From Candidatus Kuenenia stuttgartensis (GTDB lineage: Bacteria > Planctomycetota > UBA1135 > UBA2386), in contig CAMAUH010000118.1 of assembly GCA_945861365.1 (NCBI GenBank), positions 1-10,093 on the forward strand: a stretch of DNA of 10,093 bases, written 5' to 3'. This document shows, piece after piece, positions 1-5,675 of the stretch (position 1 is its first letter; every line of letters starts with the position of its first letter). A program made the translations under genes and the position numbers. The notes below the pieces were generated by a model. The model searched no databases. It was given only the letters and a program-made list of their open reading frames with translations, and was not told the origin of the DNA.

Positions 1-1617
1 GCCGCGGTGCAGCCCGTCACCAAGACGCGCGCGGTCGATCTCGCCATCTGCCTCGACATCAGCGGCAGCATGGACGGGCTCATCAACCAGGCGCGCCAGA
101 ACCTGTGGGCCGTCGTCAACGAGCTGGCGACGTTGAAGCCGACGCCGACGCTGCGCGTGGCGCTGCTGACGTTCGGCTGCCAGGCGCACGAGGCCGAGAA
201 GGGCTGGGTCAAGGTCGAGACCGACTTCACGACCGACCTCGACCTGGTGTCGCAGAAGCTGTTCGCGCTGACGACGAACGGCGGCGAGGAATACGTCGCG
301 CGCGTCGTGCAGACCGCGTTGCGCGACCTGCAGTGGTCGACCGACAAGCAGTCGCTGCAGCTGCTGTTCGTCGCCGGCAACGAAGCCGCGACGCAGGATC
401 CGCAGGTGCCGACGGCCGATGCCGCCAAGGCGGCGATCGCGCGCGGCATCGTGGTCAACACGATCTACTGCGGCAACCCGGGCGACGAGCTGGCGCCGGC
501 CTGGCGCGAGGTCGCCAAGCTCGCCGACGGCCAGTTCGCGGCGATCCAGCAGAACGACACGGTCGTCATCGAGACGCCGTTCGACAAGCAGCTGAGCGAA
601 CTCAGCATCGCGATGAACACGACCTATGTGCCGTACGGCGCGCAGCGCACGGCGTGGGCCGACAACCAGCGCGCGCAGGACGGCAATGCGGCGCGGCTCA
701 ACCTGGCGGCGGCGGCGCAGCGGTGCCAGACCAAGGCGGGCGAGCTGTACGACAACCCGCAGTGGGATCTGGTCGACGCGACCAAGGACCCGAAGTTCGA
801 CCTCGCGGCGCTGAAGAAGGACGACCTGCCCGAGGCCCTGCGCGCGCTGTCGCTCGACGCGCTGAAGGCGCACGTGGCCAGCAACGCGCAGCGGCGCGGC
901 GAGCTGAAAGGCAAGGTCGACGATCTCGGCAAGCAGCGCGATGCGTTCGTGCAGCAGGAGCTGGGCAAGCTCGGCAAGGACGGCAAGCAGCGCTTCGAGC
1001 AGGCGGTGCTGGAGTCGGTGCGGCAGCAGGCGAAGGCGCGCGGCTTCGAACCGAAGCCGGCGCCGCAGCCAGTGAAGGCGAAGGACGTCGAGTCGCCGTT
1101 CACCGAGACCATCAAGGCCGCCGCGAAGGACTACCAGGCGTTCCCGCGCGTGACGGGCGAGGCGAAGCGCGCGCCGACCGACTGCCGCCTGCCGCCGACG
1201 CTGGCGCGCCGTTCGGCCGCCGAGAAGGAGCACGGCCAGAAGCTGTACCTGCTGTATGCGCGCATGGCCGAGAACGGCGAGTACCTGAAGGCCGGTCAGC
1301 CAGCCCAGGTCGGCCAGACGTTGGTCAAGGAGTCGTGGCAGTGCGTCGACGGCCCGCAGGCCGGCAAGACCGAGGCGAGCGAGCGGTACTCGTTCGGCGC
1401 GCCGGTGCTGCAGGAGGGCGACAAGGTCTGCCACGCCGGCGCGTTCCACGGCCTGTTCGTGATGCACAAGCTGGCGGCGGACACCAAGGACACCGACCAG
1501 GGCTGGATCTACGGCACCATCGACCGCGATGGCGTCGTCACCGCGGCCGGCAAGGTCGCGTCGTGCATCCAATGCCATCAGGACGCGGTCGAGGACCGTC
1601 GCTTCGGGCTACGCTGA
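1..1617 (+). CDS. VWA-domain protein with C-terminal cytochrome P460-like haem domain (5' end missing)
   Basis: Probably an exported haem protein. Numbering is from the GTG at 7, but the frame is open to base 1, so that GTG is probably internal and the true start, with any signal peptide, lies outside the window. Residues about 9-200 form a von Willebrand A domain with the MIDAS motif D17-x-S19-x-S21. A Thr around 89-90 is a likely further metal ligand, and the usual late MIDAS Asp region reads AGNE. Residues about 210-390 are charged and helix-prone. Residues about 395-536 resemble cytochrome P460: a VKESW motif with K441 aligns by eye with the lysine cross-linked to haem in that family, and CIQCH (C520, C523, H524) is a c-type haem site 12 residues before the end. 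Haem attachment implies action outside the cytoplasm. The response-regulator gene follows after 5 nt. The VWA call is firm and the P460 call good. Substrate or electron partner is unknown. Confidence 0.85.
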   Translation, partial: AAVQPVTKTRAVDLAICLDISGSMDGLINQARQNLWAVVNELATLKPTPTLRVALLTFGCQAHEAEKGWVKVETDFTTDLDLVSQKLFALTTNGGEEYVARVVQTALRDLQWSTDKQSLQLLFVAGNEAATQDPQVPTADAAKAAIARGIVVNTIYCGNPGDELAPAWREVAKLADGQFAAIQQNDTVVIETPFDKQLSELSIAMNTTYVPYGAQRTAWADNQRAQDGNAARLNLAAAAQRCQTKAGELYDNPQWDLVDATKDPKFDLAALKKDDLPEALRALSLDALKAHVASNAQRRGELKGKVDDLGKQRDAFVQQELGKLGKDGKQRFEQAVLESVRQQAKARGFEPKPAPQPVKAKDVESPFTETIKAAAKDYQAFPRVTGEAKRAPTDCRLPPTLARRSAAEKEHGQKLYLLYARMAENGEYLKAGQPAQVGQTLVKESWQCVDGPQAGKTEASERYSFGAPVLQEGDKVCHAGAFHGLFVMHKLAADTKDTDQGWIYGTIDRDGVVTAAGKVASCIQCHQDAVEDRRFGLR

Positions 1618-1622
1618 TCCCG

Positions 1623-2333
1623 ATGAGCCCGAAGAAGACCGTGCTGGTGGTCGAGGACGACGCGGCGATCCGCCGCGGGCTCGTCGACGCGCTGCAGTTC
1701 GCCGGCTACGCGGTGATCGCCAGCGGCTGCGGCCAGGAAGGGCAGGACATCGCGACGTCGGCGCAGCTCGACCTCGCCGTGCTCGACGTGATGCTGCCGA
1801 AGCGCGATGGCTTCCAGATCCTCGCCGAGGTGCGGCGCGTGCGGCCGGCGCTGCCGGTGATCCTGGTCACCGCGCGCGGCGCCGAGCAGGACCGCGTGCA
1901 CGGCCTGCAGACCGGCGCCGACGACTACGTCGTGAAGCCGTTCTCGAGCAAGGAACTGCTGGCGCGCGTCAGTGCCGTGCTGCGGCGCAGTGCCGAGCGG
2001 CCGTCCGACGTGCGCACGATCGCCGTCGCCGGCCGCACCATCGACTTCGACCGCCGCGAGGTGCAGCGGCCCGACGGCAGCCGCGCTCCGCTGTCCGAGC
2101 GCGAGGGCGAACTGCTGCGCTACCTGGTCACGAACCGCGGTCGCGCGATCGCGCGCAGCGAGCTGCTCGAGCGCGTGTGGGGTCTGCAGGGCGGCGATGC
2201 GAGTTCGCGCGCGGTCGACATGCACATCGTCAACCTGCGCGACAAGCTCGGCGATCCGTCCGACGCACCGCAGGTGGTGCTGACCGTGCGCGGCAAGGGC
2301 TACATGATGGCGGCGGCCGAGGGTGCTTCGTGA
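1623..2333 (+). CDS. OmpR/PhoB-family response regulator
   Basis: Cytoplasmic DNA-binding response regulator of 236 residues, the usual length for the OmpR/PhoB class. Residues 5-120 are the receiver: acidic pocket E11-D12-D13, phosphoacceptor D55 in the VLDVMLP context, switch Thr T83, and the conserved K105-P106-F107. Residues about 133-230 are the winged-helix DNA-binding domain, ending in the typical VRGKGYMM hairpin. Every residue needed for phosphotransfer is present. The ATG at 1623 fits the family N-terminus (SPKKTVLVVEDD) and lies 5 nt after the upstream stop codon. No clear Shine-Dalgarno is visible, so translation may be coupled to the VWA gene. The kinase gene overlaps its stop codon, so the two are almost certainly a cognate pair. 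Target genes cannot be read from the sequence. Autoregulation or control of the VWA/P460 gene is only a guess. Confidence 0.95.
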   Translation: MSPKKTVLVVEDDAAIRRGLVDALQFAGYAVIASGCGQEGQDIATSAQLDLAVLDVMLPKRDGFQILAEVRRVRPALPVILVTARGAEQDRVHGLQTGADDYVVKPFSSKELLARVSAVLRRSAERPSDVRTIAVAGRTIDFDRREVQRPDGSRAPLSEREGELLRYLVTNRGRAIARSELLERVWGLQGGDASSRAVDMHIVNLRDKLGDPSDAPQVVLTVRGKGYMMAAAEGAS

Positions 2334-4144
2334 GCCCCGCTCGTTCGCGCGCGTGGCTGGGCTTTGGCATCACCGCCGCGGTGCTGCTCGCGGTCGTGTC
2401 GTGGCTGACGGTCGTGCTGGTGCAGCTCGATCGCGACGAACTGCAGGCGCGCCGCCAAGCCGCACTGCACGAACGGCTGCGGCTCGCGTTGTGGCGCATG
2501 GACAGCTGGTTGTCGCCGCTGCTGGCGCGCGAGGCGATGCGGCCGGTCGGCGAGTTCCGCGCGTTCCCGGCCGCGCAGACGGCATGGACGAAGGGCTACA
2601 CGCGCCTTGGCCCCGACGAGGTGCTGGTGAAGTCACCGCTGCTCGGCAGCGAGTCGGCGGTGTTCCCGCTGCACTTCGAGGTCGGTCCCGATGGCCTGAC
2701 CAGTCCGCAGGTACCGACCGGCAACGAACGCGACGTCTGCGAGGCGAACGGCATCGACAATGCGTTGCTGGAGCGCGCGGCGAGCCGTCTGCGCGAGCTG
2801 GCGGGGCGGCTGGATCGGGCGCAGCTCGAGCAGCGCGTCGTCGGCGCCGCCGCCGCGCTGCCGATGATGGGCTGCAATCCCGTGGCGCCGGAAGCGCCGG
2901 CGCAGACCAAGCAGAGCGTGCAGGAGCTGAGCAATCGGCAGCGTGCCTTCGCACAGAACCTGCAGCCGCAGTTGGCGGACGGCAACTCGTTCGATGCGCA
3001 GCTGCGGCTGATGGCGGCGGCGTCGCAGCCGTTCGCCGACGTCGTCCAGCCCGTCCGCCGCGTCGACCTGGCCGAAGAGGTCGGCCCGATGTTGCCGGTC
3101 TGGCTCGAAACCAAGGACGGTGCGCTGTTGCTGTTCGCGCGCCGCGTCACGCTCGGCGGCGTCACGCGTGTGCAAGGTGCGCTGGTCGATTGGACGCAAC
3201 TGCAGCGCGAGCTGCTGGCATTGGTCGCCGACCTGTTCCCGCCGGACAGCACGCGGCTCGTGCGCTGCGAGCAACCGCACGCCAACGAGCAGCCGTCGAT
3301 GCTGGCCTCGGTACCGGCGCGCTTCGAGGCCAACGGCGCGGATCTGCTGGCGAGCGGCCTGCCGCTGCCGTGGATGCTGTCACTGACGTGGGGCGTGACG
3401 CTGCTCGGGCTCGCGGTGCTCGGCTTCACGCTGCGCGCCGCGATCGGCTACGGCGAACGGCGCGCGCGCTTCGCGTCGGCGGTGACGCACGAACTTCGTA
3501 CGCCGCTGACGACGTTCCGCATGTACAGCGAGATGCTCGCCGACGGCGTGGTGCAGGACCCCACAGCACAGCGTGAGTACTTGCAGACGCTGCAGCGCGA
3601 GTCGGATCGGCTGGCGCGCGTCGTCGAGAACGTGCTGGCGTGGTCGCGGCTCGAAGAGGGGCGCTTCACCAGCCGGCGCGAACGGCATGCGGTAGCAGCA
3701 CTGGTCGATCGCATCGCCCCGGTGCTGCAGCGGCGGCTCGCCGAGGCATCGTTGACGCTGTCGGTGCACGTCGATGGCGACGCGGCGGTCGTGCACACCG
3801 ACGAGGACGCGGTCGGGCAGATCCTGTTCAACCTGGTCGACAACGCCGCGAAGTACGCGCGCGACGCCAGCGATCGTTCGGTGGAGCTGCGGGTGGCGCG
3901 GCATGGCGAACGCATGGTGTTCACGCTGCGCGACCACGGACCGGGCGTGCCGGCGGCGGTGCAGCAGCGCATCTTCGCGCCGTTCGATCGCGGCGCGGTC
4001 GCGGCGAGCAGCAACGAGGTGCCGGGTGTGGGCCTCGGGCTGGCGCTGGCGCGCGGGTTGGCGCGCGATCTCGGCGGCGAGCTGTCGCTCGCTGCTGGGG
4101 GTGGGGATGGCGCGTGCTTCCGGCTGGAGCTGCCGACGGCGTGA
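2330..4144 (+). CDS. Membrane sensor histidine kinase
   Basis: Inner-membrane two-component kinase of 604 residues and probable partner of the upstream regulator. The GTG at 2330 overlaps the regulator's TGA by 4 nt (GTGA) and has a GAGGG six bases upstream, which supports this start. One transmembrane helix spans about residues 9-31 and a second about 348-370. The roughly 310 residues between them should face the periplasm. They match no domain I can name and contain three cysteines. Cytoplasmic part: HisKA with H387 in SAVTHELRTPL, then HATPase with N501/N505 (N box, NLVDNAAKY), D535-H-G-P-G539 (G1), an IFAPFDRG F box, and G566/G568/G570 (G2). All catalytic motifs are intact. There is no HAMP domain: TM2 leads almost directly into the H-box helix. 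The input signal is unknown. The neighbouring VWA/P460 protein makes an envelope or redox cue conceivable, but this is inference. Confidence 0.94.
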   Translation: MSPARSRAWLGFGITAAVLLAVVSWLTVVLVQLDRDELQARRQAALHERLRLALWRMDSWLSPLLAREAMRPVGEFRAFPAAQTAWTKGYTRLGPDEVLVKSPLLGSESAVFPLHFEVGPDGLTSPQVPTGNERDVCEANGIDNALLERAASRLRELAGRLDRAQLEQRVVGAAAALPMMGCNPVAPEAPAQTKQSVQELSNRQRAFAQNLQPQLADGNSFDAQLRLMAAASQPFADVVQPVRRVDLAEEVGPMLPVWLETKDGALLLFARRVTLGGVTRVQGALVDWTQLQRELLALVADLFPPDSTRLVRCEQPHANEQPSMLASVPARFEANGADLLASGLPLPWMLSLTWGVTLLGLAVLGFTLRAAIGYGERRARFASAVTHELRTPLTTFRMYSEMLADGVVQDPTAQREYLQTLQRESDRLARVVENVLAWSRLEEGRFTSRRERHAVAALVDRIAPVLQRRLAEASLTLSVHVDGDAAVVHTDEDAVGQILFNLVDNAAKYARDASDRSVELRVARHGERMVFTLRDHGPGVPAAVQQRIFAPFDRGAVAASSNEVPGVGLGLALARGLARDLGGELSLAAGGGDGACFRLELPTA

Positions 4145-4216
4145 GTCGGATTGGTGCTCGCAAGTGCTAGGTAAGAAGCGGCTAACGGCATTTGGCCGGG
4201 GCTTCCGGTGGCTGCA

Positions 4217-4256
4217 TGACTTTGGTCAGTGATGGATGACTAAACTCAGTCATCGA
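4217..4256. repeat. Tandem pair of imperfect 20-bp direct repeats, operator-like
   Basis: Two adjacent 20-base units (4217-4236 and 4237-4256) share the pattern TGACTnnnnTCAGTnATnGA, with 14 of 20 positions identical. The second unit also contains a perfect inverted repeat, GATGACT (4235-4241) facing AGTCATC (4248-4254) across six bases. TGAC/GTCA half-sites recur four times in the stretch. A 20-bp period is about two helical turns, so both units would face the same side of DNA, as in many regulator binding sites. OmpR-class regulators commonly use tandem direct repeats, and one is encoded just upstream, but nothing in the sequence proves it binds here. Confidence 0.5.
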
Positions 4257-4379
4257 CCGACGCAGCTGCGGCCGGAGGAGCTGAAGGAGATCCGCCGGCG
4301 CGGCCACGGTGTGGTCGCGTGCCGAACCGAGCAGCCGCGGGTCGTCGATGGGCTCGCGGTGCGGGCGCCGGCCGGTTGA
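4236..4379 (+). CDS. Possible small ORF, 47 residues, unrecognised
   Basis: An ATG at 4236, inside the tandem repeat, opens a 47-codon frame ending in TGA at 4377-4379. The predicted peptide begins with a short polar stretch and then a charged helix-like segment (LRPEELKEIRRRG), which resembles pieces of small DNA-binding or antitoxin-type proteins only in general character. Third positions are G/C-rich after the first few codons, but the opposite strand is similarly biased, so this is weak support. There is no convincing ribosome binding site. It could be a relic of a longer gene, a real microprotein or chance. I do not recognise it. Confidence 0.2.
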   Translation: MTKLSHRPTQLRPEELKEIRRRGHGVVACRTEQPRVVDGLAVRAPAG

Positions 4380-4446
4380 CTCCAGCGGCAACGCACTTGG
4401 CGAGGTGCCCGATGGGCCCGGACGATGTGGCCTTGCTGCACTGCTC

Positions 4447-4466
4447 CCGCCGGATCGCTCCGGCGG
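4447..4466 (+). other. Perfect 8-bp stem-loop ahead of small membrane protein start
   Basis: CCGCCGGA (4447-4454) and TCCGGCGG (4459-4466) pair perfectly around a TCGC loop. The structure ends nine bases before the ATG at 4476, and the only purine-rich patch near that start (GGCGG) lies in its right arm. If transcribed, it could limit ribosome access to the small membrane protein. No T-run follows, so it does not look like an intrinsic terminator. High G+C raises the chance of coincidental stems, but an eight-of-eight match with a 4-base loop is still notable. Confidence 0.45.
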
Positions 4467-4475
4467 CCGATAGCC

Positions 4476-4751
4476 ATGGGCATGCCGCCAGCCGGGACGA
4501 CGACCTACAGCAAGCGCGATGTCCGCGCCGTCGACCTCTTCGCCCTGCTGCTGTTCGGGGTGGGGATTGCGCTCGCCGCGTCGGGTCTGTTCGCCATCCT
4601 CGGGCTCGGTGCTGGGCAGGTCAGCGTGGTCCATGTGTGGCTCGCCGCGGTCGTGTTCCTGGCGCTGGGCATGGCGATGCACCTGAAGGTGCGGGAACTC
4701 ACGCGCAACCACGGACGGGAAGAGCACGAGACTCGCCGCGGTACCGACTGA
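4476..4751 (+). CDS. Small two-helix membrane protein, function unknown
   Basis: A 91-residue protein with two hydrophobic helices, about residues 21-44 and 50-68, joined by a short glycine-rich turn. A polar N-terminus precedes them, and a strongly charged tail rich in Arg, Glu and His follows (about 70-91). This layout suggests an inner-membrane hairpin with both ends probably cytoplasmic, given the positive residues on both sides. Codons keep the high third-position G/C of the surrounding genes, which supports real coding. I chose the ATG at 4476; ATGs at 4482 and 4425 are possible, but the extra N-terminal residues from 4425 look non-coding and that version would span the hairpin. No good Shine-Dalgarno is visible. 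It converges on the RarD-like gene with a 14-nt gap. I recognise no family, and small accessory membrane proteins of this shape have many roles. Confidence 0.65.
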   Translation: MGMPPAGTTTYSKRDVRAVDLFALLLFGVGIALAASGLFAILGLGAGQVSVVHVWLAAVVFLALGMAMHLKVRELTRNHGREEHETRRGTD

Positions 4752-4765
4752 CCAACGCAGCCTCG

Positions 4766-5671
4766 TCAGCCGCGCATGCGCCGCTGCGCGCGCACGCCAT
4801 CGACCGAATAGAGCAGCAGCGCCACCCAGATGCAGCCGAAGCTGATCACCCGCTCGCGCGTGAACGGCTCGCCATACAGCCACACCGCCAGCAGCAGCTG
4901 CACGCTCGGCGACACGTACTGCAGCAGTCCGAGCGTCGACAGCCGGATCCGCTGCGCGCCGTACGCGAACAGCAGCAGCGGCAGCGCCGTGATCACGCCC
5001 GAACTCAGCACCAGCACGTGCATGCCGAGGTCGACGCGACCCAGCGCCCCTTCGCCGGTGTGCACGCGCCACAGCAGGAACGCCGCCGCGAACGGCGCCA
5101 GCAGCAGCGTCTCGACCGTCAGCCCGGTCAGCGCGCCGACCTGCGACCGCTTGCGCATCAGGCTGTACGCACCCCAGCTGCCCGCCAGCGACAGCGCGAT
5201 CCACGGCATCGTGCCCAGCTGAACCAGCAGAAGCAGCACGCCGAGCGACGCGCACGCGATCGCCAGCCACTGCAGGCGCCGCAGCCGTTCGTGCAGCACG
5301 AAGCGGCCGGCGGCGACGTTGACGAGCGGCACCAGGTAGTAGCCGAGGCTGCACTCGGTCACGTGGCCGCGGTTGACGGCCCACACGTAGATCCACCAGT
5401 TCGTCGTCAGCAGCACCGCGTTGAGCAGGTTGGTCAGCAACGCGCGCGGCCCGCGCAATGCTTCGCGCACCGCGGCGAAGCCGCCCTGGTGCGTGACCAA
5501 GAGCAGCAGCACGGCGAGCGACCACACGTGCCGGTGCGCGATCAGTTCGGTCGCGTCGATGGCGCGCAGCTCGCGCCAGTAGATCGGCACCAGGCCCCAG
5601 AACAGGTAGCACAGGCCGGCGGCGATGGCGCCCTGCCGGGCTTGAGCGGCGGTGGGAAGCGGTGCGGCCAC
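4766..5671 (-). CDS. rarD: RarD-type EamA family transporter
   Basis: Inner-membrane transporter of the drug/metabolite (EamA) superfamily, 301 residues, the normal RarD length, with about ten hydrophobic helices. RarD-like signatures in order: ELIAHRHVWS (about 42-51), NWWIYVWAVN (91-100), SLGYYLVPLVNV (108-119) and the C-terminal block GLLQYVSPSVQLLLA with YGE (248-268). RarD members are annotated as export permeases; named examples were tied to chloramphenicol sensitivity, but substrates are generally unproven. The start is GTG at 5671, 4 nt after the stop codon of the upstream M28 peptidase gene, so co-transcription and probable translational coupling are likely. A purine-rich GAGAAGG lies upstream but is spaced too far to be a strong ribosome site. 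The family assignment is firm; the substrate is unknown. Confidence 0.92.
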   Translation of the reverse strand: MAAPLPTAAQARQGAIAAGLCYLFWGLVPIYWRELRAIDATELIAHRHVWSLAVLLLLVTHQGGFAAVREALRGPRALLTNLLNAVLLTTNWWIYVWAVNRGHVTECSLGYYLVPLVNVAAGRFVLHERLRRLQWLAIACASLGVLLLLVQLGTMPWIALSLAGSWGAYSLMRKRSQVGALTGLTVETLLLAPFAAAFLLWRVHTGEGALGRVDLGMHVLVLSSGVITALPLLLFAYGAQRIRLSTLGLLQYVSPSVQLLLAVWLYGEPFTRERVISFGCIWVALLLYSVDGVRAQRRMRG

Positions 5672-5675
5672 GCCG

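Larger units (their letters stand above)
4145..4475. other. Intergenic region between kinase gene and small membrane protein gene
   Basis: This gap holds no gene I can recognise. Bases 4141-4260 are about 55% G+C by hand count, clearly below the neighbouring genes. It contains a tandem pair of dyad-bearing 20-bp repeats, one possible 47-codon ORF and a perfect hairpin, each listed separately. It must hold whatever promoter serves the small membrane protein unless the kinase transcript reads through. I could not assign -35/-10 boxes with confidence, and no hairpin followed by a T-run is present after the kinase stop codon. Confidence 0.6.

Noticed and set aside
7..9. GTG at 7 as the true start of the VWA gene
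   Set aside because: The frame is open through base 1, there is no ribosome site, and a haem-bearing envelope protein should have a signal peptide before the VWA domain.
105..1622. Plus-strand open frame upstream of and continuous with the response regulator
   Set aside because: It runs through the VWA gene in another frame with low-complexity Arg/Gly/Ala content. The regulator's conserved N-terminus begins at the ATG at 1623, so this is read-through of a shadow frame.
1529..2329. In-frame extension upstream of the kinase GTG
   Set aside because: The added residues are Arg/Ala-rich shadow of the regulator gene. The GTG at 2330 with GAGGG upstream and a transmembrane helix right after fits a kinase start.
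4195..4209. Possible weak hairpin (CCGG arms) after the kinase gene as a terminator
   Set aside because: Only four Watson-Crick pairs plus a wobble, and no following T-run.
4772..4781. Perfect palindrome GCGCATGCGC near the convergent gene ends
   Set aside because: It lies within the last codons of the RarD gene (Arg-Met-Arg) with no T-run on either side, so it is explained by coding and composition.
4182..5612. Long minus-strand frame of 476 codons over the RarD gene and the intergenic region
   Set aside because: It is Arg/Ala-rich, overlaps a clearly recognisable transporter in another frame of the same strand, and shows no domain. Long open frames are common by chance at this G+C content.
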